Source: Agaricus subrufescens (Eukaryota > Basidiomycota > Agaricomycetes > Agaricales > Agaricaceae). Taken from it: 64,000 nt of DNA. The notes beneath the pieces are model-generated. The model was not told the DNA's origin. It saw only the letters and a list, made by a program, of their open reading frames with translations, and ran no database searches. Below, one piece after another: positions 23,496 through 35,900 of this stretch; positions within the stretch are counted from its first letter, which is position 1, and each line of letters starts with the position of its first letter. The stretch is from NCBI GenBank assembly GCA_029945375.1, contig CM057063.1:2725894-2789893 (forward strand), given 5' to 3'. The translations under genes were made by a program, and so were the position numbers.

Positions 23496-24960
23496 TCTAC
23501 TCGTCCACGAACACCATCCAGACTTGGTGACGATGGCGGAGCTGCCTGCCCGTCACGGGACCAGACACGTGGGATCCGCCTGCCTTTCGCGGCGACGCCA
23601 TCCGTCTCGGACCTCGCGATGCCCTCCGACACGGAGGCTCCCACAGACTGAATGCCTGCTATCAGACGCCCGCTGCATTGCCCGCCGTTCTCCGCAGATC
23701 ATGATCGCCGGCAGGGTCGGGCTTGGTGTCTGATTACCATCGCGCCCAATTGTGCAGCTGGAACCCCCCATGATCGAGCTTTGGCCAACGGACAGTCTCA
23801 TGAGTCGGACGGGAGCTCACACGTGCCTCTCTCTTCGCGATCTGAGCCCCAGCCGAGCAGAAGGCGCGTTGTGGTCTACTGACCCGCCTTTCTGGGTCTG
23901 TTCCGGCATGCGGACTCACGCGGCTTCGGCTGTTCGCCCCATCCTCTGCCATCTTGGTCGCTCCGTCCCCTATGACCCGTCGCGCCGCTTTACATTCTCT
24001 GATTCCCCCGTTCGGGATCCCACCTGCGCCACGGCTATAGAATACGTTCTGAAACTAATCTAGCCACTCTTGCGGTGGCCTACGAGACCTGTCTCAAATC
24101 TCCGCCTCCATCGAGGAGTCTACCAGTCGGGCCCGATTTTCGTCGTCCCCATTGTTCCGTTTCCAGCTAGGATTTCTCAGCCCAGGGGCGTGGGTCGTCT
24201 CCCCCCATCCCCTTCTGGCTCTGATTGTTTTCATCTGGTGGCACACAATGCACCTGCAACAGGCTTTACAGTGTCGTGCCTCTCCGGCAACCTACTTCCT
24301 CCCAGATTTGCAAAGGTACGGAACCCATAGCGATGTCAAACAATCTCAGCCACGCCGCTAGTAGCCGCACAGTTCGCCTATGTTCCTATCTCCCGACCCC
24401 CCTCCTTCTAATCTCCGTGGGGCCTCTTCCACCATTACTTCCAAGTTCTCTCCTCGCCTAGCTCGCGCCATATCTTCTCAAATCCGAGGATAATACCGGT
24501 GATACCATCAACCGAAGTAGAATCCACCTCATTTCCAAATACTTACAACACCCCCAACATTCCAAAAGGCCTCATCTCCGAGACTTCCATGGTCTTGGAT
24601 CGATACTGCTTGGCCTTCTGCTCGACAGAGAGAATGATGACTCAGAACATATTGATAACTTCACGACAACTTTCATCTAATGGGTCCAATTTGTGCACTT
24701 GTCCGAATCAAGCATCAAAAACCCTCGGTTCCGTCGTCCTTCGCACCGAGTTCCGAAACGACGAATTAGAAACTCAAGCAACGCCCTACATACAACAACA
24801 AATCAATATAACAAATAGTATACAGACCAGTCATTCAAGTCAAGCAATTGAATTACGATCATATACATTTAGCCACTCTCGGGCAAGTTCCGGCCAAGGT
24901 TTTCGTTTTCAAAATCATTTGGACTCTCAATACATTGTGGAGTCACCTATTTGACTAGTT
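23496..24960. other. GC-rich upstream region of XRN1, no gene recognised
   Basis: Probable promoter and leader of XRN1 with GC-rich blocks. Many overlapping open frames occur on both strands because stops are rare in GC-rich DNA. None shows a domain or compatible splicing. A 151-codon plus-strand frame at 24499-24954 is low in hydrophobic structure and unrecognised. Confidence 0.4.
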
Positions 24961-27620
24961 ATTTATCTAATCATTTATCCAAGTAACACCCTATATGTAC
25001 GAGAGATCCAGCATACTCCACAAACATACTCATTCTATTTTTTTCTTAATGCCTGCTTTCTGACCATCGTGCACCATTTTATTACAATTTCCAATGTAAC
25101 CTTGTCAATCTCTGATCCCACTGGAGCTCCTATGTCGTAAAAACAGCATACGCTGCCCTGACCTCCTCGGTATCTTTACGATCCACCTTGCGATACATTC
25201 ATCAGCAAAATTTTTCATCGACTCTGAACCCCAACATAACTGATAAATTTGACAGTACACCTTCTTGATCCGAGGCTAGACAGACAAAAAAAACCGTAAG
25301 GATTAATCTTCACGAAGACGATCATCAACATGACGCATAGGCGACGCTACATTCTCCGAAGCCCAAGACAGAACGAAGCACCCTATCCAACACCTGTGCG
25401 CCAAGATCGGGCTCACCGCCCTTCTCCAATCAAACGATAAGACCGCGCTCATAGCCGCCACCAACACGATTCTCCAAACCCATTCTTATAATCAAATTCT
25501 CCACCGGCATCTCCATCCTCAACGCCCATCCGACGCCAGCCCAAAAACAGCCAGAACGTCTGATGCCATGAACTCCCTTCTCATGAAACTCAAAAATAAA
25601 GACCCAAGTTCCGACCCGGAACAGTGACACAGTCATTCCTACTTTCACATCATCAACCCATAAACACTTTTCTTTTTCGTTTTTTTTTGGGCGTGTATGA
25701 TCAGCGGAGAAAATTCTGGCGAACCACGTGCGTTGCCCGGCGTGCGGTCCAAGAGTCATGCACGAAACCTGTCAGATCGTCCCTTACATCGGCCTCAACG
25801 GGGGTTTATTACCGGTGCTATCGCACAACCGGTTTTTCCAATTTTCCCTGTCAAATTTGCAGGTTTTGTAAAAATGCAGGAAACTGCCCTTTGTAGTCAT
25901 CGACAATGTTTCCCAAACGGACCCCTCTGGCACATTTTTCTGACTAAAACCTTCTTCCCATCAGATCATCATTCCATTCATTGATTATGATTCGAAGAAA
26001 ACCCAAATTTGATGACCCTTCACCAAAAAGATTAGATGTTGACTCCGCCATTAACGGAAAATAACAGTGACCTGGGATCATCAGTGCCTCAACAGCTTGC
26101 TTCTCTTGCAATCTAAAACTTTTAGTATGAACCCTCACCGCTCGTCTTAACACCTTCCCTTCCACCAACGACGGAAAGGAGGCAAAGAACCGATAACCCC
26201 AGTTCGTTCGTTCTCGCCCCTACAACACATACTTCGAACAAAGAAACAAAAGCAATCTTATTTTTACATCTCAGGGTTTTGCCGCCACTAACCAGGTCGG
26301 TCCTCATTTCTCCGACCCGATACCCCAAAAGACACAGGATTTTTTTTTGAAACGTGAAACGCAACGCAATACAATCCATTATCCGCATGTGCGGCGATAA
26401 TGACCTGGCAAGTGCCAGGAGAGATATGCACGTTGTACACTTAAACCCGAAATCTAGGGGCGGCCGAATACAAGTAATACCTCGGTCGCATCCAATTCAA
26501 TATCCGAATTCTATCAAAAAAAAGTGCAAAGATAGGGTGTATCTTGAGTTGTTCAGTCTAGAACTAGAGTAGTGGTCTTAATTATCTACATCTAACTGTC
26601 AAAATCCGCACTACATACATAATTTGATACCTACCGACCGAGGCCGCACGCACTCGTGATGCCTTTGACCGATCTTACCCACCAGCTTGGGACCATTCTA
26701 TAATCAAGCTCCCCCCCGACAGAGAACCCATCCTTTAACTCCTCCCTTCGAACGTTCGTGAGACTCAATGTCATATCACCATATATCTGAAGATTTCAGA
26801 TCCCCCAAATTTCCCCACCCCCCTGCGCCGTAGGTACTGATTCTAATCTCAAGGTTGAAATTTCCACCCATCGGTATAAGATCCCTCCCGATCACCACAG
26901 GACACGGACAGGACCAAAGTATCAAAAGCAAAAGGACCGCCCCGTCAGAAAAAATATATTTCAAAACGCATCTAGTAGCAAACAGGTCATTGTAAAACAA
27001 CTCGTCTAAACCTAGGCTTCCTCAACCGATGTCACTATCCCAAACTCGAGCCGCCGACTAACACCACAATGATGATTACCAAAAAGAAAATTTTTTTAAA
27101 GTACCGCCAAGCTACGCTTATGACGCAAGCGACGTAAAGTTGCGAAAACAGTTGGTTGATTCATTTAAACCTCGTCCTCGGTCGGGTACTATATTTAAAC
27201 CACGTAACGAAACCAATTCTTTCTTTTTCCTTCGTACTCGTCGGAATGTCATTTCAAAATCCAGTGATCGCCAGAAACTAAGATACGATATCAGCCAGAT
27301 CAAACCAATGCTGTAACAACCAAAAGAGTTATCTAAACTCTTACATGTAACCATTCCCACAATATACCTCATTACACAGACGCATCGTAAATCTAGACTA
27401 TATTTATATATCAAGCAACATGCATCCAATGACAAAAAATGATATCATAAATTAAATTCTTCTGTCTAGATGTTGAAAGTTCAGCATGGTAACAATCTTT
27501 TCATCAAAAACCACCTGTCTTCTTTCGCGCGCTTGTTTACTTCTGTCAATCTCGATGACAGGACAGGCCCCGACGCTGTGGTCCTGACGGCCGACCGAGT
27601 CCAAAAATACACACATTCAG

Positions 27621-27643
27621 ACACACACACACACACACACACA
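27621..27643. repeat. (AC)n microsatellite
   Basis: Perfect AC dinucleotide run of 23 bases inside the long non-coding stretch. Confidence 0.9.
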
Positions 27644-28860
27644 GAGACACCACCCCAACTTTGACTGCCAGAATCTCGGCTAGCGAGCCTGAAAGCAACG
27701 ACTCATCGTTTATCGAGTTACATTACTACTTTGAATGATCGATGTTTTGTTTTCGACTAAGAAACGACAGGAAGCCTTCATGCATACTGTCCAAAGTTTG
27801 ACATCGCTAAAAAATGAAATCCGCCATATCATACCGCATGACCATAATTCCCTTCTTCTAATTCCAAACTTTTTTTTCATTACAAGGACATATGACTTGA
27901 AGGTTAACATTGCAAACAAACAGGAAAATAGCGTCACTCTCACCTCCTACGCCGCCCCCCCCTTTCCATTCCCAGAAAACGTCACCAACCGACGTGAGAA
28001 AAAAACCGCAAGAAAAAAAAAAAACAAACATACTCAGGCTCTTACCCACCCTTCCTTCTTTTTCTCTCGAATCAGACAATCCACCGCCGACGGTTTCACT
28101 CACGGCAAATCCACAAGGGACAGCTAGGCAATCGTGAACCCTTTTTGTCATATCCTTCAAAGAAAATTTACAATGATACCGGCTACAGCATCGTCCCTTT
28201 CAATCATCTCGACTCTCATGGCACAAGGTAAAAAAAAAACTGGAAAAAAAAATTATGAGAGAGAGAATTTGCCGATCGACTTATCTGATGATCAAAAACG
28301 AAACCGCAACATACCCCGCGAAGCAAGCGATATGTTTGTTGCAAGAAGAAATCGTAGGGAATAACGCACGTTGTTTTTGTAAAGTTACAATCTGATATGT
28401 TCATGTCACCCTTCATGATCATGTTAATGTCTTATACCCCATGATCGGCTGGGTAAAAGGGTCCTTTGCAATATCTAAAAAAAAACACACATAATATCAC
28501 TAAGACTACAGTTGTCTTTTTCCATACATCTATCGATGACTATAACGGTACACTTCAACATAGCGAGGCAGTCCGTAGTCACCATTGGCAGGCAGGAGGA
28601 CCCTATCAGTCTCTCCGCCCTGCCCAGTCATCACGAATACCCTATAGACCCTCCTTCCCCCCTCCCCCTTCAACCGTAGTCACCCGCAGAAGCGCGGTAC
28701 ATGACTTGCAACACCCACATCCAGCATGTAAGCTCTCACACTTATCAAAAAATCCCGCTCGGATCCAACTTCAAGCAATTCATCTTCCAACGTCCTCTTC
28801 CTCTCCCTTCCCCCGCCCAAAATAGTTTTCACACATCAAGGGGAGACAATTATACACCCA

Positions 28861-28891
28861 GTGAAAAGGTTCGTCATTGAACCTTTTTCAC
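28861..28891. repeat. 12-bp stem-loop
   Basis: GTGAAAAGGTTC (28861-28872), a six-base loop, then GAACCTTTTTCAC (28879-28891). The arms are complementary apart from one extra T. Either RNA strand would fold into a stable hairpin. No flanking coding region explains it. Confidence 0.7.
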
Positions 28892-29732
28892 TATCACTTG
28901 ACTCACTACCTTATTTCACAGCACGAGGGTACAATAAGCCCAACAATAAAATAAAAACCCCCCCTTACGCTATACTATACGTATATCATACACAACCTGT
29001 CTCGACTCTCTCAATCATCATACATCACATTCACCCATAGATGTCATCATCATGTGGCGGCGTCCCTCAAACCATAAAAACAAATATAGCAATATCCTAA
29101 ATGCGGTGACAATACCATCGGGGTCGGGGGGATGAAAGGGGAGAGAGGAACGATCCAACTTTAACCCCTCCACAGCTCAACAATTCCTCGGAGGAGAGAG
29201 AGGCACAAAAAACCATAACACCATATATACATATACTCATTAAATACACTAAAGCACCCCTGAAACAAGGATTAAAGATTAGAGATGATTAAACAAAATA
29301 GATAAATAAAAATTCGACCCTACGGAGTACGTAAGTCCTATCCCCGCGGACCCCCCCCTTCCACCTCTCCAGCCCTCTCTCTCTCATAGATAGATTAAAT
29401 AGACGTTTGAAAGATGTGTGTATGTTAAAAATGCAGAGAACTACAGAACCTCCAAGAAGATAATCCAAACATTATTATCTCCTGGGGACGAAACGTCCTC
29501 GGAACAAAAAATCACCTCCGGACGTTTTCGCCGCGCGCCCCCCGCCCATTCCACACATTCATAATTATCAATTGACAATCTCAAAACGAAGAAAAAAAAA
29601 AAATCCCGCAGATCAATTGAACTCCCAACTCACAAAACAAGGGTCATCTCTCCAACCCTCCTTCACCACTATCTCGTTCTCGTTTCTTCTTTCTTCCGCA
29701 CCAAGAACCCGCGCTGATTATTTCTCAAGAAA

Positions 29733-29752
29733 GGGGGGGGGGGGGGGGGGGG
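29733..29752. repeat. 20-base poly-G tract
   Basis: Uninterrupted run of 20 G on the plus strand. Length in an assembly is uncertain because such runs slip during replication and sequencing. Confidence 0.85.
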
Positions 29753-30643
29753 CTCAATAATAAATCCAGCATCAGAAAATGATGCAAGCATTCAACTAAA
29801 TAGGACCCTTTCCTGAGAAACGCAAACGAATAAGGGCAACGCCCCGACACCTGTCTAGCAGATGTCAATGTATTCCCTTCCATTGTCTTCCCCCTTCCCC
29901 TTCTCAACTCAACACCAGGCACTCCCAAAAAAAACATAACATAAAACAACAAAACAAACTTTGACATATACCCCTCATCGTTGTCTTCGTGACTCGTTAA
30001 ATCTATCCAAAACGCAATCACATCACCAAGGCACCAAAAAGCATTTGACACAGCCCCCCCCTCCCTCCCCCTTCGCTTCTCGTCCCTTCCCCGACGAACG
30101 TTCTCGTGATGTCACGCTTAATGAGTTACTACAGAAAGAGAGAGAGATCAATAACAGGTCTATGACTATAGTATACGACTTCCTCGGACGAGATGATACC
30201 TCCATACGATACGCCGAACTTCACATATTGAAGGGTCCCATCTAGAAACTGTCTTCTGATAATGATGTAGGTACCCCCAAAGAGTTACCACCCTACAGGG
30301 AGGCGATGAGGCACTTCATTCATTCCCTGGCCCGCCCAATGAAGACCTCATCTTGGTGAAAACAACCCAGAAATTAATCTACGGGAGTGGGATGACAGCA
30401 CAAGAGAGCTCCATGACAAACCCACAAGGGTCGCAGATCACCCACTTATCAAAGTTATTCACCACCCTCTAATCGCCTAATCTACGCGGGCAACTACATT
30501 TAACCAAAAAAACGCCACATCGTGACCAACATAACACATCCCGCGCCCAATCCGTTTCATCTTCCCATCATCTCACCAGATTCTCATATCACCATCGCAC
30601 CCTGTCCTCATGTCCAAATCTTCACCCACAAGAAATCACCGAT

Positions 30644-32929
30644 TTAAAGCCACTCCACCGTCTGATTAGAAGCCTACATAAATTCTTGTAATACAAAGAA
30701 AAAAAGGGATCGCTCACCGCGGGAGGTTTTGATGAGATATCATACGTCACCCGATTTATCCCCGCTACTTCATTGGTAATCCGCGAGGATATACGCCTGA
30801 GTACTTCAGGCGGGAAAACGTACCTAGAATAGAAAATTAGGGTCAACACACCATAAGGGTACACATTCAAAAAAAAACAAGATTCAAAAAAAAGAGTGCC
30901 TCACCAATCGGCGGTCATGAAGTCTTCAGATTGCACAGCCCTCAGCGCGATAACCTAGCAAAGGCAAAAGGGTTAGACATAAAAAAAAAAATAAGACAGG
31001 GAACGATATCAAGAAGCGCACCTGTTCATAGGTTCTTTGGTCCCCCATAACTCCTACAGCCTTGACCGGCAATAAGACCGCAAAAGCCTGCGAGATATCA
31101 TTATACAGTCCAGCTTTCCGGATTTCCTCAATATAGATACTATCCGCGTGTTGGAGAATTCTGACTTGTTCGCGAGTGACTGGACCAAGAATCCGAATGG
31201 CGAGCCCCGGCCCCGGAAATGGATGTCTTTGTACTAGCGTATCGGGTATTAAGAGGAGTCGTCCCAGTGCGCGGACTTCATCTAGAATATGAGAAAGAAG
31301 AGTCAGATTTGGAGGTGTGAAACGAACGTTCCCTAGGGATGTTTGGTATTGGAAGGAAGCTCGCCTTTGAATAATTCTCGAAGGGGTTCGATCAATTTGA
31401 GTTTCATATCCTTTAACAGTCCACCGACATTGTGGTGTGTTTTGATTGTAGCGCTGGGACCCTTGAAGCTGATGCTTTCAATGACGTCCGGGTACAGCGT
31501 ACCCTGAAGCAACCACTCCACAAGACCTTTCTCATCACCTTTTTCCCTCTCTTCACTCTCCGCGGCGGCTTCTATCTGAGTCGCCTGTTCCTCAAACACA
31601 TTAATAAAAGTGTTGCCAATGATCTTGCGCTTTCTCTCTGGGTCTTCGACGCCTTCTAGACGAGAAAGGAAAAGATCTGATGCGTCGACGATGGTTAAAT
31701 TTACACCAAGATTTTTTTTTAGCATTTCGTGGACCTGTTCGGCTTCGTTTAGACGCAAAACGCCGTTGTCGACCATAATGGCATGGAAGCTGAAAGAGAA
31801 GAAAAAGGTAATGAGTATATGGGCCCTCGTGAGATGGTGGGGTGGTGGGTGGAGGGCATTGCACCCTGTGACGTACCGGTCACCGATTGCTTCGTGCATT
31901 AGCTTGGCCGCGACGGTACTATCAACCCCACCGCTGACGGCTCCAATGACCCTACCTTTGGGACCGCAGAGGTCCCGAATGCGTGCAATCTCTTTTCCAA
32001 TGAACTCTTCCTAAAGATGCGATACGGATGACGTATCGAGACAAGAATCAGGGCCCGGACGAACGGGAGCGAAAAGGGATACGTGCCATGGTCCAATTTG
32101 GACGACATTGACAGATGTCGAGGATGAAACGGCCTATGACTTCTCTTCCTCGAGGAGAATGGGTGACCTCTGGATGGAACTGGATGCCATAGACCGGCTT
32201 GAAATTATGGGCGATAGCAGCAAAAGGTGCAGAAATGGTATGTCCGATAACGTGGAAATCGTTTGGTAATGCGGAAAGCTGATCGCCATGGGACATCCAG
32301 ACCTGATCAAGAACAGAAGAGTGAGGAACATGTGAGAGGCGGACAGGGTCCAGTGACGTACTTGCATGTTGTTCCCAAGGCCCATGAATAGAGCGTCAGG
32401 AGCTGATTCTCCGCCGATTTTGTTGATTTCGATGTGGGCGAAACCGTATTCCCTGTGGTCGCATTTGGACACGGTGCCGCCCATGTTCCAGGCTATTTCC
32501 TGGGGGCGATGGGAGGTTAATGGATCGCTGGAGAGGGGAGCATGGGTACCTGCAGGCCGTAGCAGATGCCCAGCACGGGCACGCCGAGATCGAAGACGGC
32601 GGGGTCGACATGAGGAGAGTGTTTGTCGTAGACGGAATAGGGAGACCCTGAGAGAATGATGCCTGGGAGAGAGTGATGAGGACGAGGGGATACGGTGGAG
32701 ATAGGACATGAAAGGGACCTTTGGGGCTGAAATCGAGGTCTGCGAGCTTGGTGGTGCACGGCAGGAGCTCAGCGTAGACGTGGTGTTCTCTGCATCTGCG
32801 GGTGATCAAGTGACTGTACTGGCGATCGCGCGTCGGAAAACATATGCTGGCTGCAGAACAAAGCACACCCACCTGGGATCCAAAGTCGAGGATGAGGATG
32901 GTCTCGAACTGGTCGTGGATCGCCGCCAT
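30644..32929 (-). CDS. GUA1: GMP synthase (glutamine-hydrolysing)
   Basis: Converts XMP to GMP with ATP and glutamine, the last step of de novo guanine nucleotide synthesis, in the cytosol. Start [19 protein letters not shown] leads into [18 protein letters not shown], then [12 protein letters not shown] and the class I amidotransferase nucleophile in GICYGLQ, the HGDQ segment, and [14 protein letters not shown] with the catalytic His and Glu. The synthetase half begins with the PP-loop [20 protein letters not shown] (about 31900), then [40 protein letters not shown] and [15 protein letters not shown]. It closes with the dimerisation segment [20 protein letters not shown]. The final exon joins SSKPPA to TVEWL at TAA 30646-30644, the usual GMPS terminus. 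About nine short introns. All key motifs intact. Symbol by analogy with yeast. Confidence 0.93.
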
Positions 32930-35900
32930 GGTGCACTGGCCTCTGCCATCACGTGTGCCGTGACCCTGCGTGACTGCTCCGGACGTCGGGCGGCGGGGTG
33001 ACGGGCTATGACGCCATTGCTCTGCTGATCTGCCCGTTCCGCTCTCGGCGGCGGCCTGCTCAGCTATGACGTCGCCGTCTGCGCTGATGGATCTGCGTGC
33101 AGGGTTCCCTCCTTCTGTGCACTTGACATTTGGCTTCAGAGAGCATCTGGCCCTGCTGATGCGCTCGTCCACACATGACGCGCATTGCGTTGCTGCGTTG
33201 CAGACATGGCTGACATGTGGTTTTCCGTTGCACCCCCTCCTGGTTTATTCCGCTGAAACGCGACCGTGGGCTGCCTGGCAAATGACTATACAACGAAACA
33301 AAGATGCGGCGGGATGATCCTCCCGAGTCCAGGCGAAATCACCGTCGTATCCTATCCCCACCGACGCCCCCCCCCCAATTTCCCCTATCCACCACACCAG
33401 CCAAGCCCCGTCCAGCGCTTGTTCACGTTTCAGAACCGTGCTTCCTCGTGGCTATCATATGCGAACAATTTCATTCCCCTCTCTACCCGAATCTCTCATC
33501 TTCGTCTCTTGTTTACCTTTGATCTTAAAGAAGAGCGAGCGCTTCCGCGAAAGGAGGGGAGGGCATCCCGCCCTCCGCTGATAGCGGGAACACCGCAAGT
33601 CCGTTTCCCCATTCTTTCCTTATTCATTCACATCAAAAGCAAAAAACCCAGATTTACATAAATATATATATATACTCTTTGGCTACCCTCGAAAATCAAG
33701 GATCAAAAAAAATGTTGCCCTCGCTCTCGCTTAGCAAAATCTCGACAATCACAACAAGAAAGACACACTTTTCTATACTTGGTCCAAGGTTACAACCGAA
33801 ATCTCAGTTCCTAAAATGAACGGGATAAGCTAAATCTTGATCACCTGTGTGTTAATTACCCGGAGTCCTCTCGCACCCCCCCTTCCCTCCTTCCTTCTTA
33901 CCCAACTTGTCCGCATGGGTCACCAAACATACAGCCGGACGCGCGTAATGGCTATTTGCAGGCCCCGATCTCTCATGTGCCTAATTTCTCCAACACCAAA
34001 ACCCACTGTTATGGTCATGCTTGAACCTGTTTTAGCACTCAATGTCCGGCTAAGCATGTCCTGTCAAATGTCTCCCTTCTTCATCTGTGGAGCTATTAAG
34101 GGTTACGGCAACCAAGCCTCTGAATCCCTCCTTGCTGTGATGCTGACTTGTTTCCATGATCCATTATTGCCCACGCACAAGCTTTAGGGCTTCAATGATT
34201 TCGTGCCTGCTATGTGCGTCATAGCTCATATATCCACCCACACACATGTTTTTCTCTCAACCTCTCCGCCGGTCGCAGTCAGCGACACATCATCATTCCT
34301 GCATTGCCAAAAGGCACAGCTCTCGAACAGCAAACAAACATTACTCACCCTAAGCGAATAAATCACAAGTCAAACCCTGTTTGAAAGCTACGCGACGAAT
34401 AGCGCGGACGGAAGCCTGCCCACGAACACCACCCCCCCATCAAAATAGAAGTTCTTCCCAAACCTCGCTTAACCACCCAAGAGAACGAAAACGAAACGGA
34501 ATTCTCTGCGATCTTCTCCCTCCCTTCCCTAAAGGATGCGATCAGTTATGAAGACCGGAACTCCCACCATATGGATACATACCCTTTTCCTCGCCTCGAA
34601 CGAGACATTCGGCCATATCACAACTCAACCTGTCCTCACAACCTCCATCAAACAGTTTCACCTCTCACTCGCGTATCTAAACGCCTGTCCCGACCTTTTA
34701 TTCTAGAACGCGTTTTCGTTGTCGATCAAAGACAGCCCCAATGGCAGGAGACCCATACGATCATCTCCCCCTCTCCCCAAAAAAAGATTTAGCTACCCAT
34801 AAACAACCGCCGCCGTGCCCATTCCTACGGCTCTCGGCAAATCGGAGATTTAACAAAGACTTAAGCAGTCATGTTCGGTAAGTTGATATCATTTTTAATT
34901 AACCGAACTACTCAGGGTAACCGGGCTTATCCCTCAACCAGGTATGTACACGCTTCGGTCTCACAAGCACTAGATGCCAGGTTTAGCGCTTTTTCAGTCT
35001 AGTAGCACACGTTTTCTTCTTCGAAAGAACCCTGGCTGTAGAAGATGGATGGAAGACTTTTGAAAAAACACTTTTGGAGACATCAATTTCATCGCTACTA
35101 TGCAAAGTTGAGTGATTGATGCGAGTGTTCTAGTAGCAACCTGGACATCAAGTTGCGTTTCCAATCCATTACATCGCTTAAACGACTTGGAAACTTCACA
35201 TAGAAAATTGATGAGTAACGAAGTAATACTTGTCCAGGAGAGGGAACTTGACCCAGTGAGATTTCTTTCCCATTTCGATGTGATGTGCGTGTTTTTTTTT
35301 GTTGTTGTTGTTGTCGATACGCGAGCGAAGCCGTTTCGTGTTGTTACATTAGCATGTGCAACGCGCATGGCGTGGCATGGCAAAGTCTTAAACCGTGCTT
35401 TGTCAGTCCCTCCCCCAAGGATCTGGAAACCCTGAGTTTTACTGTTTTTGTTTTTAGTGTGCACCCTTTTTACCTAAAATTCTCCTCCTATTTTTTTTTC
35501 AAATTTCCCGGAAGGCGCGGAGGTTCTCCGCACGCCTTGAGCTAAAACAATCTTTCAAGATAGAGAGAGATTTGGAAAGAGTGGCTCAGGCCCTAGGGAT
35601 GATCCGTGAGAGTACATGGCAATCAAAATGTACAGTATCAATCTTCTAACCCAAATTCTCCCGCATTTCTCGTCTCCCAATTCTATAAACACCGTAGGCG
35701 TCTACATACAATACAAAAAAGAGACACTTCGAAGATCATGGGAACAGCTCTACATCGCCGGAGGTGCGTGAGGATGAAGAGTCGGGGAAGAACTTAAAAG
35801 CCGAGATGCAGGCAAACAAGAGCTTAGTCATCCGCCGGTGATCATGTACCGAAGGACTTAAGCGAGCATTAGAAAGCTAAATATGAACACGAGAAGATCG

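Larger units (their letters stand above)
24961..30643. other. long non-coding, C-rich/G-poor stretch
   Basis: About 5.7 kb without a recognisable coding exon on either strand. The plus strand is dominated by A and C with many A-runs and C-runs, that is, G-rich on the minus strand. It contains a 23-base CA microsatellite (27621-27643), a 12-bp hairpin (28861-28891), a 20-base poly-G run (29733-29752) and pyrimidine-rich repeats. It lies upstream of XRN1 and downstream of GMP synthase. It could hold long UTRs or non-coding transcripts, but nothing in the sequence proves transcription. Confidence 0.45.

Noticed and set aside
24499..24954. 151-codon plus-strand open frame
   Set aside because: Low-complexity, hydrophilic composition without a family resemblance; one of many frames in stop-poor DNA.
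32708..33001. 97-codon plus-strand frame
   Set aside because: Antisense to the 5' exons of GMP synthase.
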